Source: Saccharina japonica
Taxonomy: Eukaryota > Sar > Phaeophyceae > Laminariales > Laminariaceae
DNA: 64,000 nt
Direction: 5' to 3'
Assembly: GCA_008828725.1 (NCBI GenBank)
Contig: MEHQ01000893.1
Span: 275,259 to 339,258 of the forward strand
Shown: piece by piece, positions 42,735-52,826 of the stretch
Position numbering within the stretch: the stretch's first letter is position 1
How the letters are laid out: each line of letters opens with the position of its first letter
Notes under the pieces: model-generated
The model's database searches: none
The model's input: only the letters and a program-made list of their open reading frames with translations
Told to the model about the DNA's origin: nothing
Program-made: the position numbers and the translations under genes

Positions 42735-44510
42735 ACGTTCGTAGCGTTTTCAGAAGCTGCTTGGATGCAAACTGCAGCACGGGTTCCCTTGCAGATATCC
42801 CCTCGATGTTCCCTTGCCGACATCCCCTTGACGCATGCTACGATAGAGGTAGAGGTATACCTTTTTTTGGCTGAAACGTTTTCCCGAATGATCTGTTAAA
42901 GGCTCCTTAACCCGAAATCGTGGGACGTTCATTCATTCTCGTGTTGTACTATTTTCATTGAGTTAGTATCGCAATCGAATGAGTATCATTCGCGTTGCTA
43001 TAATAGTCTCCAGTCTCACTAAAAAAAATAAGGACTAATGAAAGGGCCATTGTAATTGAGCAAGTTTTTGTCCGAAATTCGGGTCACTCGTCGGACGTTC
43101 ATTCTTGTGTTGTACTATTTTTATTTTAATACCAGACTCAGGTCATGGAATTGTTCATCAGGTATTAATAGCACTTTTATTTTCCTGCAAAACCTATTTT
43201 TCGGTGGCGAATGATATGGAGCTCCTTAAGTTAGGAGCCCAGAAATATCATGGCGCACCTCTATCGTAGCGTGCGTCCCTTGCTGTGGTGCAGTAGTATC
43301 GTTTCGCGATCCGATTGATTTTTGCGCCGGATTTTTGTTTTATGTTTCAATGCAATGGTCGTCGACATAGCCACAGGTGATAATCCAACCCAATCGTGAT
43401 GCGTTGCACCTTGTGATATGTGGTTGTGGGATGTTGGAAAATGTGGAAGCTGTTGTCCATCGGGAGGGGGGGGGGGGGGGGGGGGCCCCCCCCCGGTTTC
43501 CCCCCCCCGGGGGGGGGGGGGGGGGGGGCGGAGCACCTCCCCGTGTTCCCCCTCGACGGCGTTTTTTGTTCGTCGTCGGTCGACTGGTTGGATGTATGTA
43601 TGACTTTATCACGAGGGGATAAGACAATAAGAGAAAACGACACGACACTCCTAAAAACATCACAATGAAAAACAAACCAGCGGAGTGGGATTCGGTACGA
43701 AATAGAAGAACAAAAAAACAGGTTTGTTTTGCTTGGTTATAGCACCCCCCCCCCTTCCCTCCCTTGCATGGGTCTCGAAAATGGAAGTGGATTGTATTTT
43801 TTTGTCGTGCTCCCCTGGGCCGTCGGCTATTAAGTTCTACCAGGTACTCCACAGTTCACTGTGGTCCTCTATCTCAAGAAGTCCGAAAAATGATGCTTGT
43901 CTACATATCAAAATCGCCATAAAACTGTATATCGACGTTTTTTACCACAGTTGAAGGTAAAAAATCAGCTCAAGGCCCAACAAACCAAAAAGGGACAGAT
44001 ACCGTTTTCTGTCAAACGGCCCAATCCTGCTAATGTACAAACCGCCATAAAACGCTATGCCTGTGGGTTTTACGCCAGTTGACGGTAGAAAATCAGTTTA
44101 AGGCCCAGCAAACCAAGAAGGGAGATACCTGGTACCGTTTTCTGTCACGTCTGTCAAACCGCCCAATCTCCCAAAATCTGCAGTCCACTGCTACAAAAAA
44201 ATAATTACTGGGGTTTCGCCATAAAACTGTATATCGACGTTTTTTACCACACAGTTGAAGGTAAAAAATCAGCTCAAGGCCCCACAAACCAAAAAGGGAC
44301 AGATACCGTTTTCTGTCAAACGTCCCAATCCTGCTAATGTACAAACCGCCATAAAACGCTATACCTGTGGGTTTTACGCCAGTTGACGGTAGAACATCAG
44401 TTTAAGGCCCAGCAAACCAAGAAGGGAGATACCTGGTTACCGTTTTCTGTCACGTCTGTCAAACCGCCCAATCCCACAAAATCTGCAGCCCACTGCTACA
44501 AAAAAAATAT
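42735..44510 (+). repeat. Tandem segmental duplication, unit 2
   Basis: Copy of 41089-42734, nearly identical. The main difference is at 43462-43527, where the G run is enlarged to G, C and G blocks. It extends further right through two more 303-bp repeats. It includes the MITE copy at 42831-43276. Confidence 0.9.
42831..43276 (+). mobile_element. CGATAGAGG-family MITE, duplicate copy
   Basis: The same sequence as 41185-41630, copied by the segmental duplication and not by transposition: its flanks are also identical. Confidence 0.75.
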
Positions 44511-44734
44511 TTACCGGGGTTAAGGTTTGACCTATCCTTTTTACTGAAGGAAGCGGTGACAAGGTTTTCTCCGACCCACGAAACACTGCGTGCTGGATCG
44601 CTGCAAAAATAGTGCAGTCTTTACGGCGACGGCTAGCCAATATTTTACAGCGGCGCCGGTCGCGTGCGCCTGGCCGACTATCTTCTACTCTACATTGTTT
44701 ATTATGACCCCATTCCACTACGACTTCTTGCTCG

Positions 44735-44960
44735 CTCGCTCGCTTGCTGTATTCGCACCGTTTTACCCTTACAGAGGAGGCAGCAAATGAAGGCGACATC
44801 CGAGACTTGTGTGCTAGCCGTTGCTAAGAACCGAAAACCTCTCGCCCCATCACGCCCTTTGTCAGCGCTATATAATCTACAAAGTATTAACTATTACTAC
44901 AGTACACTATCGGAGCTATGAAGGCGACAGCTCTCGCCCATCCTGCGGGCCGAGGCTATA
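44735..44960 (+). repeat. Dispersed repeat with GCTGTATTCGCACCGTTTTA
   Basis: Matches 28860-29105 in several blocks, ending GGAGCTATGAAGGCGACAGC and TCTCG. Confidence 0.5.
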
Positions 44961-45341
44961 CTTGCGTGTATCTGCTCATGAGCAGTGCCACCGCATAGGG
45001 GTGGTGTCTTATTTTCTGAGCTCCTCTTTCGCACGAGGAGCTCACTATCTCACCTTCAAAGGCGTTTGTTCGAGCAACCCAAACCAACATATATATGCGC
45101 TAACCCACAATAAATAGTAATAAAAAACACATATACTCGCGAAAAAGTATGTGTCATGCTACGTACGTATCATCCGATCGTTGCTCACGTGAGGAGTATA
45201 CTAATAATCAGTCAAAAAAATATCGACTCTGAAAGCAAAAGCTAACTGCAACCCCTTTATGGTATACCGTGGGATAAGTTTCCTAGTATACGCTACCAGG
45301 GTACACCTGGTAGATAGTTACTGAGCATTGCGAAGGGGCTA

Positions 45342-45545
45342 AGGTCTGCACCTAAGAGACCTCCTCACCCATGCGCCACTGCCCCCCCCCCCCATAAAAA
45401 TACCAGCGGCTTGGGAACACACTTGTGCGGTCTTGATAGCGGCGTTCGCGATCTCTGTTGGTAGCAAGCAAGCAAGGGGCAGGAAGGCAAGCGGGCAGCC
45501 GGGCGGGCTGGCGGGAAGGCAGGCAAACCGACAGACAGCAATATG
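45342..45545 (+). repeat. GCAG-type minisatellite with the shared lead sequence
   Basis: GGTCTGCACCTAAGAG, ACTTGTGCGGTCTTGATAGC, GGCGTTCGCGATCTCTGTTG, then GCAAGCAAGGGGCAGG units. Confidence 0.65.
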
Positions 45546-46033
45546 AAACCCCAGCTTGGTCATGTTACGTCAAATTAAAAGGAGGAGTCTCGCCCGTGGA
45601 AACAATCGAAAGTGTTCCTACAGCACTTCCGTGATATTTTTGTTTTTCTATATTCTTACGGCGGTGGAGGGCTGCGGCAGCAGACCAACAGACAACAGTA
45701 AACAACAACGGGCGCCCACAGTACATGTCATACATGCGCACCGACGGAAACGAACGATCGCAGCGACAAGTTGAACGGTAAATGCTGACGAGACTTGACG
45801 GCAACTGCTGCACCAGAAGGGTAAACACAAAATCGCGGTAGCAAACTTCGGGCAGAATGCGGCGACGGAACCCTACTAGAGCAGTGCACATGTACCTACG
45901 GTAACTGTACCTACGGTAACTGGATATCGCGGATGCCGTGTACACTGACACATTTTGTGGTAATTACACCCTGCGCGTCTCTAAATCGGAAAACAAACAA
46001 AATTGCGTGCAGAGTCCGCACGTTTCTTCTTAA

Positions 46034-46122
46034 CCCTTACAGGACTGGAGTCCCGTTTTGGGGACAAATTATTTAGAATTTGAGTGGTTTGTCACCAAAA
46101 CGGGACTGCAGTACTAAAAGGG
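46034..46122 (+). mobile_element. piggyBac-like MITE, 89 bp, TTAA duplication
   Basis: CCCTTACAGGACTGGAGTCC at the left; inverted at the right as CCCTTTTAGTACTGCAGTCC; both continue CGTTTTGG. TTAA at 46030-46033 and 46123-46126. TTAA with CCCT ends is the piggyBac signature. Confidence 0.7.
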
Positions 46123-46349
46123 TTAAGTTATTGTTGGTTTTGTAGAGGGTGGTGTAATGTTATCGCTATTACAGCACCAGTGTATATTATTGGAAAATGC
46201 AGCACAAAACACACCAAAGGAGAGTGACAGGACAACTTTTATTCTCGCAAGCCGGGCAAAGAACGGACTACACCGGGTACAGAGTATACCGGTACCTCAG
46301 GTACATACGAGTGCCTTCCATCGCGGCTAAACGGCTTACTAAAAAATAC

Positions 46350-46731
46350 TTGAGTTGTTGACGCTATGCCGACAGCTGACGTTCGGTTCCTTTGAAAAAT
46401 CAAACTTGAGCTTCGCCTTCTCGTTTCACCCGACAAAAGTCACTATAGTGAAGTCCTTGTCTCTATATAACCGAACACTTCCTTGGTACCTAGCGATTTT
46501 GAAGACGGAATTAAAGCGATTGGCAATGGAAGGCGGGGTTTTTTGTTTTGGTAAAATGTGTTTTGGTAACGAGACACCTCGGCAAATGGCCGTGGGCGTA
46601 AGTAAATAAGGCCGTTATTTTTCTATCACAGTAGGTGTTGCACCCGCTCGGCAGCGAGACATCTCAGAACGCTTTTCGGTGGCGAGGCACCTCGGTAATT
46701 TTTAGTCGGCAATGAGTAAGACGTACCATTA
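46350..46731 (+). repeat. Dispersed CTCGGTAA repeat, left part
   Basis: GTTTCACCCGACAAAAG, GAGACACCTCGGCAAATGG and GCGAGGCACCTCGGTAAT match 59560-59910 in order. It is split from its right part (47230-47420) by a foldback element. Confidence 0.55.
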
Positions 46732-47229
46732 GGCTGTTTCTTATGGAAGTTCGATTTGTTTCAGTTCGATTTGTTTTTTTCGGCCATTTAGTGATGTTTT
46801 TGACCCGGAACAACGTCGAAAGGGTCGTGCGCTTCTCGGAATGCATTCTCCTACCGTCCCACAGGTACCCAACGAAAAAATCCGCTTCTCCATCGAGGCA
46901 GTGTGAAATTTCCAAGATTTTCACAAATCGAACAATAGACATCAAATACAATTTGAAGGTACTTCCAATCATAAATTACGGTACATTTTGAATAATTTGT
47001 GCTTCTGGATGTTATTTGTTGGATACTATTGGAAATGCCACAGTCCGCAATAATTCTACACTGCTTCGATGGAGAAGCGGATTTTTGGGTTGGGTAGCTC
47101 TGGGATGGTGGGTACACTCATCCCGAGAAGTGCACGACCATTTTGCCCGCGATCACGGTCAAAAGCACCAATAATTGGCTGAAAAAAACAAATCGAACTG
47201 AAACAAATCGAACTCCATAAGAAACGGCC
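46732..47229 (+). mobile_element. Harbinger-like foldback element, 498 bp
   Basis: GGCTGTTTCTTATGGAAGTT then CGATTTGTTTCAG, inverted at the right; TTA duplicated at 46729-46731 and 47230-47232. Pairing of the two arms can be followed to AAAAATCCGCTTCTCCATCG on both sides, leaving a short centre near 46980. The ends match those of the 980-bp element at 37172. Confidence 0.75.
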
Positions 47230-47650
47230 TTAACGGTAATTGCCGTGAAACGATGGTAAACGCGGTTATACAACGGGACTTGCGGTAGTCTGATGGTTAA
47301 CGCGGGTGATATGGGGGATTTCGTCCCCTGTTTTGGTGGTAAATCACGGTAGTATGACGATTTTCACGACGGGAATCCCGCTAAATACGACGGTTTTCGT
47401 TGGAATAGTACGGTAATCGAGAAATATAGCGGCGTTCGTGGGGATGTGACCTGACCCATTCGGTACTGCACTCTAATTCCAAGACAAACATAAACTTGAC
47501 TCTAATTCCAAGTAAATTGTCCCCAAAACAGGAGGTGCAGTCCTACAGCAATCACAAAATCACGGCAACGGGGGTGTGAAGACATGAGACAATGCACAAA
47601 AGTGCACCTGATCGGGGGGAAAATACAGCGGTAAAGGGATCGATCCCAAA
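47230..47650 (+). repeat. GGTAA repeat, right part, and a TTTTGGGGACAA fragment
   Basis: ACGGTAATTGCCGTGAAACG, GGTAAACGCGGTTATACAAC and further worn units to 47420; a TGTCCCCAAAACAGGAGGTG fragment at about 47515. No gene. Confidence 0.5.
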
Positions 47651-48096
47651 TCTCTCAAGGCGAGGGGATAGCCCCGGAATTTTCTGTCCAGGGCGTTAGG
47701 AGCCGAAAATATCCTATTAATATTTCTCTTCTAGAAGCGGACTTACATAAGTCCTCACACCTCCATGTGTACCACCGAATACAATAAGAAGCCAGCAATC
47801 TCTTTTGAAGTAGATTATACTGGTAGGTGGCAATACGCTTGGAACGAACACAGGGGACACGCGAGAGAAACAAAACGTGGAACCGTTGCCGGGAGTAGTA
47901 ACACCAGTACGCCGTAAGACTAAACCATACCTGGTCCAAACAAGTATGTACTCAACGGGGCCCTCTATTGGTATTTATGGTGCACAAGGTACATACCCGT
48001 AGCTCTGGCACGCCCCACATCCGCCGAACAGTAACCTCTTACGAAAGGAAACTCACCAAGCTTGCTGGATGTAATATATGTTTTCCCCATGCCGGG

Positions 48097-49821
48097 TTAC
48101 ATCGGCTCCATCAAGTCCGTGATGAAGTTCTCGCACCCCGGGAAGTACATGTTCACGGCTTCATTGAAGGCCTCCGTATCGCCTGCTTTAAAAAGCACTC
48201 CGCCCGGCAGGACAGCGCTGCCCCCCTCTTGCTTCTCGGGTGTCGCGACTCGACTCCACGAAGCGCGTTTCCTCATCCGCAACACATCGAGGATCTTGGC
48301 AAAGCAGGTCGGGTTACAGTCGATCAACCGCCCCCCGTGCTCGTCCTTGTCTTTGTCGGTGGCTGGCCACCTGTCTTCGTTGAACATGGCGGCGAGGGCG
48401 GAGCGCGGGCAAGCCCGCAGCGTGGAGCGCAGGGTTGTCATCCTCGTCCCACGTACGTTGAGCTCCACAACGGCATCCTGTTCACCCGCCGCCACGCTTG
48501 GACCGTACACGGCTTTGAGGGCGCCAACAGCAGCGGATACTCTTGCCCCTGCCGCTTCCATCTCCTTTACGGCACGGTTGAGGACCACCCGCTCCTCCAT
48601 GAGCGAGCTTGCGATCGACTTGCCGAACGAATGGGTGTCCTGGGCTTCCACCTCGGCTAGGTTATCGCCACCCGGCTCGGTGGCGCTGGGCGCGGTAGTC
48701 GTTGGCGGTTCGGGCGTCGGGCAGCGGTAGATCTCAATATCGACAACCTTTTTTCCGTCCAACGCCAAGAGGGGACCCGAACCGGTCGGAAAGTTACCCT
48801 CGTCCAGAATCTTGATGGTGCAACACCCCGATACCTTGTCGAAGATCGTAACGAAGTCGTACGCGAAGAAATAGGGCCCATCACTCTCGCGCACCTCGAA
48901 CTCTTGGCCCAAATCGCAAGTCTCCGGGTGCCACTTGGTGGGCTGGGGGGCATCTTTTTGGGTGGCACTACCGCCATCCTTGAGCCTGAACACAAATTGC
49001 TTGCTCCCGATCATGCCCCCCCCAGGAACACACGCGTAGCCCCCAACAACACTATCGTCGTCGGAGCTGTTTCCCTGGCCCGAACTCACCCGAAGAAGGG
49101 AGACCGTGTTGGGACTGCCCCTGCATCTAGCTATGCACTCTTTGCTGCCGAAACCGTCCCGCGTCGCGCGGTAGATGAGCGTCATCTCGTCAAGCGAGCC
49201 CCCAACCCACTCCCGAATCGTCGAACCAAATGGGGCGAGTTCAAACGGCTCCAATATCGTACTGCCTCCATGAATCCTCATGTATTTGGGATGCGTCGGC
49301 ACAGATCCCAACAGGCCCATCACGTGTGCGGTGTAGGTAAGGCACGCTGCCTCGTCAGCAGCCATCGCCGAGGGCGAAGCACGTTCCGGCAGTCCCAGCG
49401 CTGCTGAATTCGAACGGCCGGTAAGCATCGCGTGAACGATGTGCTTGACACACGCAGGGGACTCGTCAAGCACGATGAGGCCATCGGCATCTCGGGGGAT
49501 CCGATTCTCACCCCAGACTCCCTCGAGCAAGCCCGCCAGGATTGAGTCCTCAAACCCCTCCGTCTCCACGAGGAGGTGCCAGGACACCGTGACGTTCGAG
49601 CCGCCGACATTCAGCTTAAACACGCTCTCCGCGTTGGTTCGAGGCCTGACCCCGAGCTTGGCCATGCTCTCGTTGTTTTCGTTCCACCCTTGTTCGAGCT
49701 CTTCCCACGTCGCGTTCAGTTCTGCCCTCCTGTGCTGTAGAAGCCGCTCAACCTGCTGGCTGTACTCATCCGCTGACTTCGGGAACACATCCCGCACCTC
49801 CTTCAGGAACCGCCGATGCAT
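48097..49821 (-). CDS. BTB(T1)-TLDc-BTB(T1) protein, copy 3
   Basis: 574 codons from the MHRR start shared with the other copies; an in-frame ATG 18 codons further upstream (49875) is less likely because that lead is not shared. First BTB at about 65-135 (VFKLNVGGSNVTVSWHLLVE); TLDc at about 195-365 (REWVGGSLDEMTLIYRATRD, TVSLLRVSSGQGN, FVFRLKDGGS, DIEIYRCPT); helical linker; second BTB (VVELNVRGTRMTTLRSTLRA, RLIDCNPTCFAKILDVLRMR). The C-terminus differs: where copies 1 and 2 have ESFIMGLCSVHTTP, this reads ENFITDLMEPM and stops, after a short unrelated stretch of DNA. CTTGGTGAGT follows at about 48062-48053, as in copy 1. Role inferred as for copy 1. Confidence 0.85.
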   Translation of the reverse strand: MHRRFLKEVRDVFPKSADEYSQQVERLLQHRRAELNATWEELEQGWNENNESMAKLGVRPRTNAESVFKLNVGGSNVTVSWHLLVETEGFEDSILAGLLEGVWGENRIPRDADGLIVLDESPACVKHIVHAMLTGRSNSAALGLPERASPSAMAADEAACLTYTAHVMGLLGSVPTHPKYMRIHGGSTILEPFELAPFGSTIREWVGGSLDEMTLIYRATRDGFGSKECIARCRGSPNTVSLLRVSSGQGNSSDDDSVVGGYACVPGGGMIGSKQFVFRLKDGGSATQKDAPQPTKWHPETCDLGQEFEVRESDGPYFFAYDFVTIFDKVSGCCTIKILDEGNFPTGSGPLLALDGKKVVDIEIYRCPTPEPPTTTAPSATEPGGDNLAEVEAQDTHSFGKSIASSLMEERVVLNRAVKEMEAAGARVSAAVGALKAVYGPSVAAGEQDAVVELNVRGTRMTTLRSTLRACPRSALAAMFNEDRWPATDKDKDEHGGRLIDCNPTCFAKILDVLRMRKRASWSRVATPEKQEGGSAVLPGGVLFKAGDTEAFNEAVNMYFPGCENFITDLMEPM

Positions 49822-50021
49822 GATGACTCTTTTGCGAGATGTTGTTGGTGGAGCCCTGCTGAAATCCTGCTGCACTATATACGAGCAACAACAGCAAGCT
49901 ATGTCGGATCTCGCACCCCAACCCAGAGAGCAGTACTCTTGACCAACCCCAACTACAGCCCTCTTGTAGTCAATGGCATCCTATGATGTTTTCGCACCAG
50001 AGCCGACATGCACCATATAAT

Positions 50022-50054
50022 ACCGAAACGCCTCGAGAACCAATCGAAACCCTG
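50022..50054 (-). promoter_or_regulatory. Conserved upstream block of BTB-TLDc-BTB copy 3
   Basis: CCGAAACGCCTCGAGAACCA then ATCGAAACCCTG with CCAAT, about 200 bp upstream of the start. The next shared segment (50105-50160) is inverted here relative to copy 1. Confidence 0.4.
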
Positions 50055-50552
50055 AAATCGAGATTTGAAAAATGAAGATACACACTTGCAGACATGCAGA
50101 CTATGATCCATGGGCTCACATCCTGAGCTTCCCCGATAGTCCTCGGCGCTGAACCCGGTGTTATACAGTAGAGTACCAGCATTATGCAGCCGTACGAGCC
50201 CCGTAGTTATACTGCTCCGTAGCCTTGCAGTAGCTGGGTAAGTAATGGGTCCTGGTTTCCAAAAGAGCAGGGGGGTCTATCGCTGCTGTTTGCATCGGAG
50301 ATGTAGTACCTGTGGTACTCATATACAGCAGTACTGCAGTACGTGGTGTGCAAACAGTAGTGTAACAGGAATAGATGTCGGCAGGCTCCACTCTCGATAT
50401 GCTCCGTATAAACATTGCACACCTCCCACAGATCATGAACTATCTATCCGTCTATCTATCTATCTACAGCATATATCCCAGTTCCTCGCCTGCTGTTGTG
50501 AAAGGTTGTGCAGGATCTGCATAGCACATATCCAACCCAGGAAACACGTGCT

Positions 50553-50660
50553 AAAATACGGAGGACCATAGTAAACAGGACCAAATATTGCTAGAAAAAA
50601 TAGGTAAACATATAGGTTATTGTGTCTACCATAGGTCCTATTTACTATGGTCCCACGTAA
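50553..50660 (+). mobile_element. Inverted-repeat MITE (CCATAGTAAATAGG family)
   Basis: AATACGGAGGACCATAGTAA at the left and CTATTTACTATGGTCCCACG at the right; centre GGACCAAATATTGC and GTGTCTACCATAGGTCC. It abuts the 980-bp foldback element, which may have inserted at its TAATA end. Confidence 0.75.
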
Positions 50661-51640
50661 TACCGTAATCATGCGAAGGTTCGCACCCATCATCTGAAGG
50701 TTGGCACCCATCGGAGAGATAGCACCGGGGTGCGATAAAAAACACAAGGTAGAAACATTTAATCGTGTTTTCGCACCCCCATCGGAGAGATCGCACCCCG
50801 GTGCGATCTCTCCGACATAAATAGAAATTTGAGGACCACCGTAGCGGGTCTGTAGTAGGTAATATTCTCATTTCTTTCATACTCCGATGATATATCACCA
50901 GTGCGCCACTCCTCTCAAACGTACTTTACCAACGCATGATAGGTCAAGTCGTTTTAGGTAGCTTTGAGTCATTTACGCAGCACCGTTGCCCCAGTACGGC
51001 CCGGTGTATTTCGATTCAACAGCGCACCCATCGGAGAGATCGCACCGGGGGTGCGCCAAAATAGAAGAACGGCATGATTTAATCAGGGCCTTCCTCGGGA
51101 AAATTCCCGAGAAAATTCCCGAAGATTTCGGGAATCGAGTAAATCAACCAACGTAACAGAGTTGCGAATGAGGAATAAACAATGGCTAAAGCACCTTAAG
51201 AGAGACAAAACCACGGCGAATCGAATGACGATGTTTTTGTTTTTTTTTACCCAGTAGGAACCGCGGTATGGTCCATGGTAATATACCACGGGAATTGGCA
51301 TGCCAATTCCCGTGGTAAATTACCATGGACCATACCGCGGTTCCTACTTCGTAAAAAAAAAAAAAAAAGGTCATTTGATTCGCCGTGGGTTTGTCTTTAT
51401 TAAGGTGCTTTTTCCATTGTTTATTCCTCCTTGGTTAAATTGACATGGTTGATTTACCTCGATTCCCGAAACGTTCGGGAATTTTCCCGAGGAAGGCCCT
51501 GGATTTAATTGTGTTTCCGCACCCCCATCGGAGAGAACGCACCCATCGGAGAGATAGCACCGGGGTGCGATAAAAAACACAACGTAGAAACTTTAAAAAA
51601 CGCGATCGCACCCGGTGCGAACCTTCGCATGATTACGGTA
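50661..51640 (+). mobile_element. Compound foldback element, 980 bp, perfect 27-bp ends
   Basis: TACCGTAATCATGCGAAGGT then TCGCACC begins it, and the exact inverse ends it. Inside each end are repeats of GCACCCATCGGAGAGATCGC and CACCGGGGTGCG. The middle (51088-51500) is a near-continuous inverted repeat with arms of about 205 bp, whose centre CCAATTCCCGTGG is almost perfect at 51254-51347. No coding capacity. Confidence 0.85.
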
Positions 51641-52140
51641 GACCACATGCAGATTATACGGCTCTCACCCGGCATCATGGTGAGCTACTATTATAATACA
51701 GTATGAATACTGTAGATCATACAGATCAGGGATATATCTGCCCTGAAGCATCTAGATCATCAAGTGGAAATGATCTGTTGATGATCTGCCCCAGGCGTGA
51801 AACCATTGTGTTCCGCGTTCTTCGGTTTCCTCTTGCGCAGCGCGTCGGCGCAGAAGTCGTCGAGATCCATGCCGTGAACTGGGCATGTATACGAAAGACA
51901 CATACAGCAGCACTCCGCATGCACACCCAAGAGGACCTCGGAGGGAACTACACAATCGACTTTAATTCCAAGTGATTTGGGTTATAAAGGCTATTTTCTA
52001 CGGCGATTCACAACAAAACAAGACCTCACAAAACCCCAGGTTATATCTCGGCTACGAAGTAGTCATATTGGTACGAAGTTATCGGGTGGGGCACCTCGGC
52101 AAACCATGTCGTATATGTAAGCTTAGGGGTGGGGGTCTTT
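51641..52140. other. Region without recognisable gene
   Basis: A short open stretch at 51785-51960 (FRVLRFPLAQRVGAEVVEIH) resembles nothing known to me. TTCTTCGGTTTCCTCTTGCGCAGCGC recurs in similar form at 23590 and 40883, so it may be repeat-derived. Confidence 0.4.
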
Positions 52141-52149
52141 AAAACCATT

Positions 52150-52425
52150 GCCCCACTTTTCCAGCTGCTGATAAGAATGGAGCTGGGGTCGGGGCTGGGG
52201 CCTCTGGACCTGGGCCTGGGCATTGGGTCGGGCTTGGGGGGCTGGGGCTGGAGCTGGGGCTGAGGCTTAGGCTGGAGCCGAGTCTGTAGTCGGGGCTGGG
52301 ACTGGGGCTTGGACTGGAGCTGGGGCTGGGGCTGGGGCTTGGGTCGGGGCTATGGTTAGCAGTGGAACTGGAGCCGGGGCTGAGACTCGTACTGGGGCTG
52401 GAGCCGGGGTACAATACGGTGATGG
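52150..52425 (+). repeat. Degenerate GGGGCTGGAGCT repeat
   Basis: Six-base-periodic GGGGCTGG, GGAGCTGG and GGGTCGG units. On the minus strand they read as an artificial Ser-Pro repeat. Confidence 0.8.
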
Positions 52426-52826
52426 GACGCGACCTCCGAGCGGAGTCGATTTGTTGAGGATGTGGGAACCTTCCTCGTCGTGACATTGGAGGCTAGGAGG
52501 ATACTTCCCAGGAGGACGGGACTATCTGCGCGCTCCACAAGTTGCGAAATTGTCAGTAATCTTATACGGCCTGGCCGGAGGACCTAGTGTCTATTCGATA
52601 CCATCCAGACTCATGAAAGAAAAGTGAAAAAAAAAACAAAGACGTGAACGAACATCTGGACCGTTTTTTCCTGTCAATCTCACGATGGCGCGATTGACCA
52701 AGGGTTCATCTGGGATCAATGCAGCGAAGGGTGTAAAATACCTCCCAGAGAAAGAGGATGGAAGCGAGCAGGATTCTGGAGCTAAAGGCAGGCGTGGCGA
52801 CGGACGTAGGGGTGGGGGGGTGAGAT

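Noticed and set aside
41694-43852. Duplicated gene with Pro-rich insert on the minus strand
   Set aside because: The frame spans the G run and expands with it; there is no domain, and both copies arise from the segmental duplication.
52139-52486. Ser-Pro-rich secreted or cell-wall protein on the minus strand
   Set aside because: It reads a degenerate six-base repeat; no signal peptide or start context supports it.
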